Positions 36,799-49,964 of a stretch of 64,000 nt of DNA are shown here, one piece after another (within the stretch, counting starts at the first letter, position 1; each line of letters starts with the position of its first letter). Location of the stretch: assembly GCA_020226215.1 (NCBI GenBank), contig CM035236.1, forward strand, positions 63,633,653-63,697,652. The letters run 5' to 3'. Made by a program: the position numbers and the translations under genes. This DNA is from Sindora glabra. Its lineage: Eukaryota; Streptophyta; Magnoliopsida; Fabales; Fabaceae. Under the pieces are notes generated by a model, which saw only the letters and a list, made by a program, of their open reading frames with translations, was not told the DNA's origin and did no database searches.

Positions 36799-39763
36799 TG
36801 TCACGATCCGTCTTGATCGTGATTGGTCATGACCAGCATGGATCCCATTACCGATTTCTATAAATCTTAACTATTTTTCACTTTTTTTATCTAACAAGAA
36901 CTTCCAAATTTTAGGAGAATTCAAATTTTATTTTAAATCTCATGGAAAAATGAGCAAAATCTTTACTATTTTTAGACATTTCTTGAGGGTCACACACCAA
37001 TAATTCAAACCTGTATTATGAATGATTCAACACATGTAGATAGTACACTACATTTTTATATTCATACATACATAAACAATTCAGCACATTAATAGTTGAA
37101 TTAATGAAAACTATATTTCTATTTTGATTGTCAAAATTTTTTTGTAAGGTAATCTTAGATCTCCATAGATATAACAAGGTCAAATATGTTCACCATAACC
37201 TAAAAATATTAAAGATTCAATAGAGTGAATTATAAGAACTTAGTGAGTATATAACTACCACTATCGTATCGGTAATCAATTTATATATTAAAAAGTAATA
37301 GCAAACCATTTCCTAGAATCCTAAAATATGTGAAACTATATCTTGAAATGAAGATTCACTTACCCATGACTTTAACTTTGTTTCTTATAACACAATCCTA
37401 GGTGTCTCAAGTTTCTGCTAGAACTCAAATCATATAGTACTCATTCTGAGTAGACATCACACTCATAAATAGCCACCTAAGCTCAAATGCAAACAAATCA
37501 TCACAATCACATCATTAGTAAAAGTCAATCATAAACAATCATCTTATGTCACATATTTAAATACAGTAAACATACATTGAGCTGTTTATGGTATCTAGGT
37601 CAATTCTATACTCTTTAGCTATTAGCCAAGAATTTTCCATCTAACTCTTAAATCCACCTTACATTTTTCTTAATTGTTAGCCAAAAATTTCTCATCCACC
37701 TCTCAAATAACATATCCTTATAATGATTTATCGGGAATCTTCTATTTGACTTTTACACTTTCCATCACCATTTATAATTTCCATTGCCACTACTAGCACA
37801 ATCCTCATATAGTATCCATAAGAAAACCCAACCTTCATATCAAATAATCTATAAGACTTTCAATGCAAGCTCATTAATATACTATTGGATAATATCAAGC
37901 GTAGTGCAGTACACAATTCATCATTAGGTAAAATCACCATAATCATACTTTCACTGTATACTCTGATCTATTAACCTCCATTTAAATAGCTAAATACTAT
38001 TATTATATGAAATTGAGTTTACTTATGAATACAAGTATATATACATATAGATATAAACAATGATGTAGAGTGGAAACAACAATGAATATAATTCACAATA
38101 TTTAAATCATGTTATTTAAGTAAAAGTACAATGATGAGATATATATTCACCTGACAAGACTGTCCATCTACTTTATGAAGTTCCAAGATATCCATAAGTA
38201 TCTTTCGCTTTTTAGGAAATCCTAGAATATCTGCAGTCATCTTTTTCCTCATCCCTATTTAGCCATTTACAATATTAATTATATAAATAAAAATGGCTAT
38301 ATATATATATATCCTTCCAAAGATTCCTTTACCTCTTTCTTTAATTATCCCTATTTTCCAAAATTAGATTCTTGACTAGAGATTCACCATAATATAAGAA
38401 TTCTTCGTTTATGGCCATATATGAAAAATATTAAAACTCGAAGCTTCTAATAAATTCTATGTACTTCCCTATTATTATTTATATCATCGCTATCTCATAT
38501 ATATATATATATATATTTGGTTATCACGAGGAAACTACAAACTTTTGCAACTCAAGTTCCTCCAAACTAATTATAAAACACTCAAAATACTTAACATTTT
38601 ATTCTTTCATAACTTAACAATACTACTTTTCGAAATTACAAATAAGAACCATAATTATTAAAGATGGGTTTTCTTGAAACATTCATAATCTGTCTTAACA
38701 ATGAAAATAAATATCTTATTTATATTCTAGTAATTCTATTTTAGCATTTTATAATATAGACAATCTATTTTCAATATTCATCATCTTGCATTTCAACACT
38801 TACAGATGAATTTTCTATATCATATATAAATCTGTCAAAAGTATAAAATGTCGCTCCATATATCCCTCAGTCATCTTATTTTTATAATTTATCAAATGAA
38901 AATCATATACTTCACATTAATTATCATATACATATGTAACAAAAATAAATGTTGTTTTTCTTCAAATTAACCCACTAACAGGACGAATCAAGGGAGTTAA
39001 TGGCATATAAAGGTTTACCATTTCCTAAGAAGGCCGCAAACAGCTTGCCGGCGACAGAAAATGGCGGATTGCTGGCAGTTTGAAGAGGATTCGCAGCTCC
39101 CCTGCTGCTGCCCGAAACCAGCCACAATTTAATGGCTGCCCTAACAACCATGAGTCCTAAGTTGCTGAAGAAGAAAAAAGGAAAAACCTGTGTTCCGAAG
39201 TTGGTTTCTCTCAGCTTACTCAGTTGCTTGCCAGTACGGAGAAGGTGCGGTGTGTAACTCCCTTACTTATTAACACCTTAATCATCGATAAATAGGTAAT
39301 TATTGAATACTAATTTGCCTTTTTGCTCTAAACTAGCTCATATTATCTCAAAATTTCTGTATTTCATACAACATAGGCAAGAGTCATATAATTAAACAAA
39401 ATGTTTAACTTACAAATCGTACATCCATCACATATTATATCACCAACTATATAAACATTTTAATACAATTTCAAAACATCATTCTCTTCTATCATGAGAG
39501 CCTTTGGAAGCATCACCTGGAATGGTTAATAACAAGACAAAAATGTAAGAAACAAAGTTTCCTAGTAGCTAGCTATTACCATAAATATATCAAGCCATTC
39601 TAGATCCTTAAGCAAATAAAACGTACATTTCAAAAATAATTAATCATTTATCATCTCATTCAATACCATTGTAAGAAATATGCATTGCACGCAGCAATCA
39701 TCAAACCCATTTAAGGACTTATAGAAGTATCTAGATGACCATCACAGATAATCGTACCTAGGC

Positions 39764-39962
39764 CTATATACAGCATTTCACTGTCTTCCCGGGGTACTCG
39801 GGCCAAAGGCCTAACATACAGCATTTCACTGTCTTCCCGAGGTATCGGGCCATAGGTACCGCACACAGCAATTGCATTATCATCCCGAGGAACTCGAGCC
39901 ATAGGCCTAACACACAGTATTTTACTGTCTTCCCGGAATGCCCACACAGCAATTTCATACAC
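39764..39962. repeat. 48-bp minisatellite, about four units
   Basis: Units start at 39771, 39819, 39866 and 39915, with a partial one at 39947. Each reads CAGCATTTCACTGTCTTCCCG or a variant, followed by a GTACTCGGGCC-like block and GGCCTAAC. Because 48 is a multiple of three, two overlapping minus-strand frames look like proteins with 16-residue repeats. I treat these as a by-product. Confidence 0.9.
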
Positions 39963-40372
39963 ATTCCATACAATGGCATAAACTACATAAAATCATGTAA
40001 ATAGAAAACAAAGTTTAAGGATAAAGCTAGCTACCTTTTATAAGCTTCCAATAGTGATGTTTCTTTCACCCTTACTTAAAACTTCTTCACAATTTCTCTT
40101 GCCTTTCCAACTTGTCACTCCTTAATCTACATAAATACACATCATAGTTCTTATTAGAACATCATCATTTTCCTTAAAGCTCATGTATTCTTCACTTCCT
40201 CCACATTGATAAATGCACAAATGCACTTAAGTTCTATGTGTTTCATCATTTTAGATACTCTATATTTTATTTTCAGGCTTTGAAATGACACATATAAGCA
40301 TTAGAAAAGGATCCAAAGGCAAAACCGTGCAAATCCTGAAGAATCAAAGCCAAAATGTTCACTTAACAAAGT

Positions 40373-40608
40373 ACACGGGGTTCCCATACCCCGTGTTAAG
40401 GGCCGTATTTCTTACTGGATTGCGTCGAGGCTTCACTGGATTGCTCAGAGAAGAACACGGGGGTAAACACGGGCCGTGTCATACCCCGTGTATCTTACTG
40501 CCCTTCGGTTCTGAGGTAAACACGAGGAGTGTCGCACCCCGTGTAACCTACTGATCAACCTTCGACGAAGAACACGGGGTACAACATGGGCCGTGTTCTA
40601 CCCCGTGT
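40373..40608. repeat. Hairpin cassette built on ACACGGGG/CCCCGTGT
   Basis: Four related units end in CCCCGTGT at 40389-40396, 40484-40491, 40537-40544 and 40601-40608. Units 1, 2 and 4 have the left arm ACACGGGG at 40373, 40455 and 40572. Unit 1 is a perfect 8-bp stem with an 8-base loop. Units 2 and 4 enclose a second inner stem around GGGCCGTGT, and unit 3 has kept the inner stem but lost its left outer arm. Spacers share CTTACTG or TACTGATC. Confidence 0.9.
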
Positions 40609-42390
40609 ACAATACTGATCTTCCAAAAATACATTTTAAATGACTAAATCTCCTTCCTTCCTTCTTTTCCACATTCATGGCTTTGCCTCATCAAAAGGGA
40701 AGTTTCATACACACTTTCATAATTCAAAATTTCATCTTAATTTCATCAATTTAGCTTAAATCATGCCAATTTTCACACATGCACCATTATGCCTCTAAAA
40801 CCCTAGTGTGTACATCATGGTTTCTTGTTGTTTTTACACCAAACCAAAGCCATAGATCAACATAACAACATCCAAAACACCATTAGACATGTTCAAATCA
40901 TCCAAAACTCCATGGTCAACCACCTTTAACCACACTAATATCAAGATTTCAAGAAACTAAAAAGTGTACATTAAAGAGCTCTTAGAGGAGAACATTTTTA
41001 CCTCTTGCTGCAACTTGTAAATCCTCACTTAGAGCTCTCCAAGCTTGAGCAAACTTGAGCTTTCTTCAATCTAAACACACCAATAGATAGAGCTTGATGA
41101 GAAGAGCAACTTTCCCTTCTACAACTAAGCCTAATTCTCACTATTTTTGGGTGAAAAACTCAAAAGAAGATTTCTCTCTCTTCCTTCTCTCTCTTGCACA
41201 TTTTTGGAGCTTTCATGGAGGTGTTTTACAGCTTGGAGAAGAAAGGAGAAGGAAGAAGAGCTTTCATGAAACTTCAAGGATGTTTTGGTCCTTTTTGAAA
41301 TTTTCAAGGGTATTTTAATCCTTTTTCACCACTTAATAAGGCTATTCTTGCCATTCTTTTCTAATAATGACACTTGTCATGTGTCTATTGATCTCACTAA
41401 GAGAAAATCACATATCACGCCCTAAATTCTTGGTTATTCATAGTATATCCCAAATTCTTGATTATTTACACTTTAACCACACCCGATTTTGTACTTTTAC
41501 AATTTAGTACATAAGGTTTTTGTCTATTTAAAAATTCTTACACTGTTAGACTTAGACAACTTCCCTTTTTAGGATTTTTTAACCTCCTCTGATCGTCTAT
41601 ATCGTTTAGGGAATTTAATTCTTTTTCTACTATTCTTTTTCCTTCAAAATTTCATTTACCTTTACACTTAATTTCTTTCAACTTAATATTCACCCACCAA
41701 GCTAATTCAAACGTACTCTTCATTGCTATAGTCCTCAGAATTTAAAAATTCAAATAATAAAATTAAAAATTTAGGATATTACACGGTAGAACAACTGAAG
41801 TCACTTGGCCGCTCAAGGATGCTAGCAGCGACAAAAAAACAGCACCAACTGGTCCTATCAATCATGGCTTCCTCTATGCTCTCCGCTGGACAACAGTCAT
41901 TCATGGTGCTGGTGGCGATGGAGACATCCCGAAACAGCAGTTGTGGCCGTACGGGAGCAGGCAACAATGGCGGTAGAAGAAAAAGGGAGGCTCTGGAGAG
42001 AGGGAACTAACCGAAACAAAATGAGGGAGACCGTTTCTGCATGAAGGAGAACCAGAGAATAAAAATAGGGGAAAGTGGATTTTGCCGACATGAAAAAAAA
42101 AGATCTCCAGGAGAGACGAAAATCCAGAAAAAAATACGTAAGAGAATGCTGCTGTACTAGCCGAGGAAAAGGACAAAAAGCCATAGAAGTATGTTAGAAA
42201 AAGGAAGTTACCCAAGAGAGAAGAGCTGGAAAAATTCAATAAGGCAGATCCGGGTTTTTATTATGTGTGGCTGGATTATAGTAGCTATTTTACACCTAAA
42301 AATCTCAGCCACCCGTCCTAATTACCAACTTTCCCTTACTAGATCTTAGCTATTCATGTTATGAAATTTGTTTTATTTAAAATGCCTTCT

Positions 42391-42472
42391 CATGCGCGCG
42401 CATACATACATACATACATACATATTTACATATATATGTATGTATGCATGTATGTATGTATGTATGTAATAG
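42391..42472. repeat. (CATA)n...(TGTA)n inverted microsatellite
   Basis: A short CG-alternating start (CATGCGCGCGC) leads into CATA repeats (42401-42424). A short AT-rich centre follows, then TGTA repeats (42437-42472). The two halves are complementary and could form a long hairpin. It lies inside F. Confidence 0.9.
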
Positions 42473-42966
42473 TCTAATAATTTAAAAATTTTTAAATAAT
42501 TATTTTAACTTCCACAATTTCAAAAATGACTTATCAACTAACAACAATGAATTCATAAATTTTTTAAAATACTATTAATTACTATTCCCTATTTACAAGA
42601 AAATCTTCATAAAATATTTAAATAAACCTCAATTTAATAACAACCATGTAAAAATAAATCCATTTTACACTTCAATAATCCTCAATTATAATTTATTAAA
42701 TATAGTAATTTATTTTATAAATCCTTTCACCAATAATTATTAAAATACTTTCAACTTTTAGAAAATTTCTTATGAAAATCATTTTAAACTAATTCTTAAA
42801 TTAATTATGGCCATATACATAAAAAAGAAATAAATTTCAAATATTTTCACAGGTATCAATTTCAATATAAAAAGAATGAATTTAAACCAAATATTAACTA
42901 AGTAAATAAATAAATATTCACAAATATCAAATTCAGAAATCTTAAATTTTGAGATATTACAATTAG

Positions 42967-43464
42967 CTTCAAAGTCAAGCATGCCATACAAAGATAAAAG
43001 ATTCATTTTATTTCACTTAATCCTTCTAGATTGTTTGCTTTCTTTATTTCCAAATATTCACTCATAGAAGTAGAGATATGTTCTTAAATAATGTTCTTAG
43101 ATAATGACTCATCGAATCCATATGGTTTAAATATAAATATTAGAATTTCATAAGTTGAAAATGTTCTAAATATACTATTTTGACATTTCAAGATATAATA
43201 CCTTTATATCCTCAATTATTATTAAGTTCCTTAAAATGTACATATATATATATATATACTTCCTTTAATCAACTTTAACTCATATAAGGATAATAAAGTT
43301 AGTAGCATAAAAAGACATTCATTACATTACTCAATCATCTTATAGTATAAAACTCCTATTTTTCAAAAGCATTATCTCATACTTTTAGTACATATTCACA
43401 ACTATAGTTCCATCATTATAAATTTAGAGTCAACTAATAATTAGAATAAATATTCTTATGCACA
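42967..43464 (-). mobile_element. 5' LTR (E), distal part
   Basis: This continues LTR E after the F insertion. CTTCAAAGTCAAGCATGC follows ATTAG exactly as D reads at 31755-31775, and the colinearity with D goes on to about 43464. There a (TA)n tract joins it to H. The remaining 5' portion of the LTR is not found. Confidence 0.75.
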
Positions 43465-43482
43465 ATATATATATATATATAT

Positions 43483-45535
43483 TGAAGCTTTTATGCCATA
43501 GATTGTTAAATTATCATGTTGGTTGTGTTTCTAAAATATTATATCTAGTAACATTGGATGGTTTGGAATGGAGTTGGAAAACCTATATATGTACAATTGA
43601 GACAATTGATAATATATTAGAAAAGTTATGATTTTTATGCAATAAAGTGACTAAATAACATGAGTAGAATTATTTAGAGTAGTTTATCTTAGTATCATAA
43701 ATGATAACAATTTTTCTAGGTTCTTAGTATTTTCAGATGGCTGGGAGCTAATTAAGGAAAAAGTATATTTTAAACATATGCGAAAATGCAATGAAAATCC
43801 CTATATTTTTGTTGTTTTAAGCTTAATTCAAGAAAATCCCTTTCAGGGGTATTTTGAGTTATTTGATTATGTTCTTGAAAATAAGAAATTAGTGTTGTAA
43901 AATGTTAAAATAAAATGAATAAGGTCATTCTAAAATTTTATATCCTAATGTTTGTATTTAAATTATATGGATTCAAAGAATTATCACCTAATGACATTTT
44001 CATTTTTGTAAGTAAATACTTGGAAATAAAGGAAGTTGATGAATTATAACATATTACACTTTGGGTATAAAGTTATGATATTTGGGAAGAGGATAAATGA
44101 TGCCTTGTTATTAAAATTTATTATTGTAATTTCTAATTAGGAAAATATGAAAAGATGATTTTGGATACTTCAGGACTCCAAAGGTAGATTAGCATTACCA
44201 TGTAAGTATATATCTCATCATTATTTTTATATTAATAAAAAGATAATTTAGATATTATGAATTGTATTCTTCCTTTCATATTCACATTCATGTTTTTATA
44301 TTTATATATGAACTCAATTTCTTAATATAAGAATAGTTAGCTATTAAAAGATTGATAGTTGATTAGAGTACGCAACAAAGGCATAATAACATTATTAATA
44401 ATTAATGAATACTTATGGTTGAACTATTTATCACTTGTATGTTGGAAATTATAGTGTGAAATGTGATTTGAGAGTCAAGCTCTCATATATACTATCTATG
44501 CATTCCACCATGGATAGCATTGGAAATTATGAACTATATTAGAGTAGTGATATTGGGAATTGTGAATTGCATTGGGATAATGCTTTGAAAGTTGGATGGA
44601 AAATTCTCAGCAAACAGTTGTGGAAGATACAAGATTGATTTAAAAGCCAGATGAAAATTCTTGACGAATAGTTAAGAAAGCATAAAAATGGCCTTGAAAT
44701 TATATAGAGGCTACAATAACCATTACGTGATGTTATATGATATTGGAGTTTTTTCTTTTGTTTGAATATCATTGTTTGACATGATTGTAAAGGCATGATG
44801 TTATTATAATGATTTATTTATATTTGAGCCTTAATGATTATTTGTGTGTGTGATGCCTACCTAAAATGGACAATATATGATATTGAGATCTAATGGAAAG
44901 TTGAAGGCTCTTATGATTATGTTATGGGAAATGAAGTTTAAGTTTTGTGCAGGTGAGCTCCCATTTCAGAACATGGTTTTGCATATTTCATAGAATTCAA
45001 GAAATGTGTTTGCTAATACTTTTAATTTAATACCTTATTAGCTTATGATTGTTATATATAAAATTGATCACCTGCAAGATATTGATAGATTTTTTGTCAC
45101 TGAGTTCTTGTAACTCACTTTCTTATATTTCCAATATTTTCAGGTTGAGTTTTGAGCTTGTTGTATCCATGGAGAAACAAGACTACCTTATTAGAAATAT
45201 TTGATAGTTGAGAATGCAACTTGCATTCAAATAAAGATTTAGGACATGTTAAATTTTTGCATGTGTATAAAATTAAAATTGTATTACACCTTGTGTATGA
45301 ATATGATTTTGTTGTATCTGAATAAATAGATTTTACATAATATAAGGTGTATGGCCTTTAGGAGTATCCAAAAATAGGGGAGACTCTGGTCATTTTTCCA
45401 TAAAAATTTAAAGTGAAATTTCAAGTTCCCTTAGAATTTGGAAACTTTTGTTAAACAGAAAGAGTGAAAATTGTTAAAGCTTGTGGAAGTCGATAACAGG
45501 ATCCATGCCCGTCATGATCAAAAGAAGTCATGACA
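43483..45535 (+). mobile_element. LTR H of the 3.5-kb family, 5'-truncated
   Basis: It is in opposite orientation to E. It contains the landmark CAAAGGTAGATTAGC (44179), the GAGCCTTAATGATTAT...CTACCTAAAATGG block, GGATCCATGCCCGTCATGATC and the end GTCATGACA at 45535. The 5' part (pyrimidine tract and earlier) is absent. No primer-binding site follows the end, so this is a solo LTR remnant. Confidence 0.75.
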
Positions 45536-48500
45536 AAATCCAAATCAAAGATTGTTTAAAAAATCATATTTCCCTTAAATTTCTCCTTAGATACCCAAAA
45601 CACAAGGGTATTTCTTAAAAGTTTTTCTTCTTTTCTCTTTATAAAATTAACATTTAATTAGCTTAAGCAAAATTTGACATATTTTATCACACATACACAT
45701 TATTTTATTGAACTCTTTCCTTTCTTTTTGTTTGCATTTTTTTATTTCTTTTTTTTTTAGTTTTCAATACAAACTACTTGCATATATCTTTTAATGGATG
45801 ATTTGGAAAAACTCCAATATAAGAGTTTAGGGAGAATATTTACCTTAGAATACTTCCTTTAAATCCAAAGAAGATGAACCTTATAATGCTTCCTTCAAAT
45901 CTAAAGAAAATAAACCATTAAAATGAAGCTTGGACCTACTTTTGCCATTATTGGATCTTTTGTTATGCTTAGAAAAGAAAGAGAGAATATTTTGTGCCAT
46001 TTCAGGGGTAAGGATGGTATGAGAAAATGGGAGGATATGGGTGAGTGTGGAAGGCTTTTATTGAAACTCTTATTTATATGCGCTTAAGGCTTGTAAGGTA
46101 AGCTTGTTATGAGCATATCTTCCATGTCTTGACTTGTTTTGAATAACAAGTTGAAGTTCAATACTTAACCCCTTAAATTTTAACTACTTTATATAGTGGA
46201 TTATGTTCCATTTTAAAGGTCTAAGAGGGAATTTTTCCCATCCCTTTGCTTAAGGCAGATTAGGCCTTCCTTTTGGCCTTCACAATTCAATTTTATGCAT
46301 AACTCTTATCATTTTTTAATATTAAGGCCTTATACTATATACTCATAGGTCCTCTTATAACACATTGAGGACCTAAACTAAAGTATTTTCTAAAAATATG
46401 CTTCAAAATTTCTTGGACAATGCTTTAAATACATTTTATTACATTTTTATTCAATTAAATTACTATCCATATATGTTTGAATTTATATTTTAAATACTTA
46501 CCATTTATAGTCCTTATCACATCATCCTTTAAGAGAAATTAAGTATCTTCTGATATACTATGATCTATTGCATGAAATATTTTCAAAAGATAGTCTTATA
46601 TATCCCCTAAGCACTAGCACTAGCCTTGCATCAATCGAATGACAGAGAAAAAGTTATGATTAATTTATGAGGGGTTAGTTAATGTCATGATGCCTAAATT
46701 TGCCTTTATTTTAAAAAAAATTAGTTAGGAATTAAATTATGAAATTTATATAGATCAAAGCCCTAAATGTTATCTTTCCAAATCTTTTGATAATTTGAAA
46801 ATTAGACGTTATTGCATCATGTTATGGCTAGACCACTATCAAGTACACAAAAATTCTATAAGAATAAGCTATCTTTGAATTTTACTCAATAATTAACTTC
46901 ATTCTTGTTTCACAATTTTCTTTTTAATTCAAATCCATCCTTCACATTCAATTATCTCTTAGATTTTTGTATCAAATTTAAATCCTCACACTACAAAGTT
47001 TATTTTGAATGATTTCCACATAAATACTCCTCTTTACTTTTCTATACAAAATTAGTTCTTACTCTAAAATCCTATAAATCCAAATACTCAAAACTTATGA
47101 AATTCCTATTATCATATTCTTCAACTGTCTTCTTTTTTAAATTAGTCCAGGCATCCATACTATCTTTCATGCTTATATCATCTCATCCATGCAACCTGCC
47201 ATGCTTAAGGCTATAATCACCACTTTTATAATATTCTTCCTATAAAATGTACAATAATTTATCCATAAATACTTTGATTGATTTTAGGCTTTTACAATCA
47301 ATAAGAAAGAGATATCCAAATCCTATTTACTATAATTTTACAAATGTTATTTTTTAATAGAATATGTATATTTGTTTACATAAAAAATTGGAGAAATTTT
47401 CAACAATATGTATTCTTTTACATTTTGATTATTTTATGTAAAAGATATTTCTAGAAAATAGTAAGACTAATAAATGGTTTAGTTTAAAAAGCTTGTAATG
47501 ATGTTTGATTGATGTCTTTACATTGGTCATGATGATCCAAAATTTAGGTTATGACGAAATCTTTGAAACTTAGGATGATCAAGGCTAAGAGATAACAAAT
47601 CTAAACTCCTATATCTTTCTTTATACTAGGTGGGTGGACATTCTAGCACTAGTTTCAATTTTGAGTGGTTTTGTTAAATTGTATAAAATTTTGGATCTTA
47701 TGGTGCATATGATGAATGTGATAATTTATGATGAATATATGGTGTGTAAATGTCAAAATTGGCCTAAATAAGGTTCTCTTGAGATATCTTTATAGTTTGG
47801 TGAGGAATGGTTAAGTGATAAATGAATTAGAAGTGTTAATGGCATTATGAATAATGACATCATGTTAGGAAATCTATAGAAACCTAGTCTAATGATCAAT
47901 CACTACATCCTAACAATCGACTATTAATCCAAGGGTTCTGCAAGATTCCTTGCTAGAAGTTAGTGGTTAACCACTGGTCCCTTCCAATGATCAACTATTG
48001 TCTCACAATGCTTAAGCATATTTCCATAAACTAATGATTTATTTATGAAAAAATCAAATGTAAGTGTCTATAATAATCTACACTCATATATAAGATGAAT
48101 TGTTAGCCTAAAAGGGTGATTTTCATTCTCAAATATTAAATTTATTGAAGAATGAATGTGACTAAGATTAATGATATCAATTGAGACATTTAAGCCATGT
48201 GAGGTTTGATTTGTGTTCATAAGTGTACACAAACATGATTTAATTATGATTATGTGACCATAGGCTTGAATTTGATTTGATTATTGGATTTGACTAATTG
48301 TGTCATAAAAGGAAACTCGAATACAGGTTATTGTATGCATCAAATTGCTTGAGGCCATGTAGGAATAGCATTGTTGATGAATGTAATTATTTTGCACATT
48401 TTTATTCTTTATATAACTTAAGGTAGTTGATATCATCACTTATAAAAAATGAAATGTGTGGCCATGCAAAAGGGACATGAAATAATTATGAATTAACACA

Positions 48501-49339
48501 CATGTACTTGAAGAGAATGAATATGGTGAGATCATCAGAAATGTGATTAGAGAGATGTGATACTTAACATCAGATTTGGTTACCATTTATAGAGGGTATA
48601 AGGTTAAGCCTAAAAAGACAAGGTTATGTTTATAAAGGTATAACATTGATTGGGAATCATAGGGAGGTTTACTTATTTCCTTCATTTTCATTATTTTGGT
48701 ATGTTGAATGATATGATTATGGTATGGATATGTATATGCATGAGTGATGGCATAAAATAACAATTATGATTATTAATGAATGTGTGGCATTAATGATAAT
48801 TGTATGACAAAATTGATAGGTAAGTAGGAAGGCAAATCTAGTTAGTAAGCTTACAATTACTCATTTATATTTATTTGCACTGGTTATTTGCTTACTAAAC
48901 ATTGGATTTACCTTTTTTTTAAATGTGTTTTTGCATATTTTTAGATTAATTCTTTATAGCCACCTAAAATGTGTTCTAGCCCTCATTTGTATATGGTTAA
49001 AGGAGTAATGGGATAATAGCTTGTATCTTGTTAGGCTAGTGGGGCTAGCTTATCTTTAAATTACTTACACCTTCCTTAAAATATAATAATTTCAATTTTA
49101 CCTTGTGAAATGAATAATTAGAAAACCTTATATGCTCTTGTTTGAAATGAAACTTGTATGTGTATGAAATTTTTTTTGACATGTAACTATGGGTGAATTA
49201 TTGTAATATTTAATGTTTTAGAATGTTATGGAATGGGAATTTTGTGAGAAATGTATGAGGAAAAATAAGTAAATAGTAAAGTTTTATGTTTTAAGTTCTT
49301 ACAAGTGAATATGTGAATATGGAGGAGATTTATGGAATA
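45536..49339. other. Unassigned AT-rich sequence
   Basis: No gene is seen. There is a perfect 14-bp palindrome AGTGGTTAACCACT at 47962-47975. From about 48820 the motif order TAGTAAGCTTACAATTACTCA...GCTTACTAAACATTGG resembles the motif TAACTCACTAAACC at 54724 and TAACTCACTAAGCC at 57528. Parts of 47500-49339 may therefore be another old LTR. The edges are not visible. Confidence 0.4.
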
Positions 49340-49964
49340 TTAAGATTACCTTAATTACTATTTCTCTTTTTTACGGCCAATTAGCCCTTCCCCTCTCATT
49401 TTTCACAAATCCATCAACCCCAAATTCTTATAACTTCTTCTCCTTTCCACCTTCTTTATCTTCTAACCATCAATCTAACGTAAGAAAACATCAAGTATTA
49501 CTTAAGTTCTTTATCTAATTAAGGTAAGAACATTATTCTCATGAGATTATCTCTTCATCTCTTTTTAGTTCAATTAAGATTGAGGTTATTTTGGTTTTTA
49601 AGGAAATAAGAAGGTTGATTAAAGAAAACTTTTGATTTTAGTGTAATTACGTTTAAAGAGTCTTAAATCTACCTTCTACCATTCTCCATACTAAATGAGT
49701 AGATATCCCACTTTGCCTTGTTAGATTTTAAAGATTTAAGCTTGAAAGTTATATTTTAGGTTTTTGTAAAAAAATGAATGTAATAGTTTGATTGATGTGT
49801 TAATTTATGATTTAAGTTTAATTTAAAGATGAAAATTCCATTAATAGCATAATGATAAATGTATATTTGTGATTTAGAATAGAATAGTGACATGAAAAAT
49901 GCATTTAGGTGATAAAATAAAGGGTGAATAGTGCTTTTTCACACTGGAACTCTATATAACTAGT
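49340..49964 (+). mobile_element. LTR leader-like segment, cut by K
   Basis: A pyrimidine-rich leader (49360-49470) is followed by an AATTAAGGTAAGAACA donor-like site at about 49517. This layout is repeated in L and M. It may be the 5' part of the LTR whose 3' part is J, with K inserted between, but I could not confirm the join. Confidence 0.35.

Larger units (their letters stand above)
39253..41783. mobile_element. G: 2.53-kb LTR-like element nested in F
   Basis: Its ends are TGTAACTCCC and GGATATTACA, and it is flanked by CGGTG (39248-39252) and CGGTA (41784-41788), a 5-bp duplication with one mismatch. It splits the leader block of F. It carries a 48-bp minisatellite and a hairpin cassette, both more GC-rich than the rest of the window. 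I found no gag or pol, so it is probably a solo LTR of another Ty3/gypsy family; either end could be the 5' end. Confidence 0.75.
36799..42961 (-). mobile_element. Solo LTR F of the 3.5-kb family, carrying G
   Basis: On the plus strand it runs from TGTCACGATCC to GAGATATTACA. It is bordered by an exact 5-bp duplication, ATTAG at 36794-36798 and 42962-42966, and sits inside LTR E. Without the nested G it measures about 3.63 kb, the family length. No primer-binding site or polypurine tract adjoins, so it is a solo LTR. Near its 3' end is an imperfect inverted pair, GATCGTGATTGGTCATGACC. The more GC-rich parts at 38985-39252 and 41784-42250 become contiguous when G is removed and form the LTR leader block. 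Confidence 0.9.

Noticed and set aside
39771..39950. Short repeats with spacers, considered as a CRISPR-like array
   Set aside because: The units are contiguous 48-bp tandem repeats without unique spacers, in a plant nuclear context.
39711..39979. Two overlapping minus-strand frames with internal protein repeats
   Set aside because: The repeats follow directly from the 48-bp minisatellite; there is no start context, domain or conservation.
40285..40554. Plus-strand frame across the hairpin cassette
   Set aside because: It reads through the stem units and shows no protein family features.
41779..42239. Five overlapping open frames on both strands
   Set aside because: They fall in the leader block of LTR F, which is continuous with 38985-39252 once G is removed. 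Overlap on both strands and lack of any domain speak against genes.
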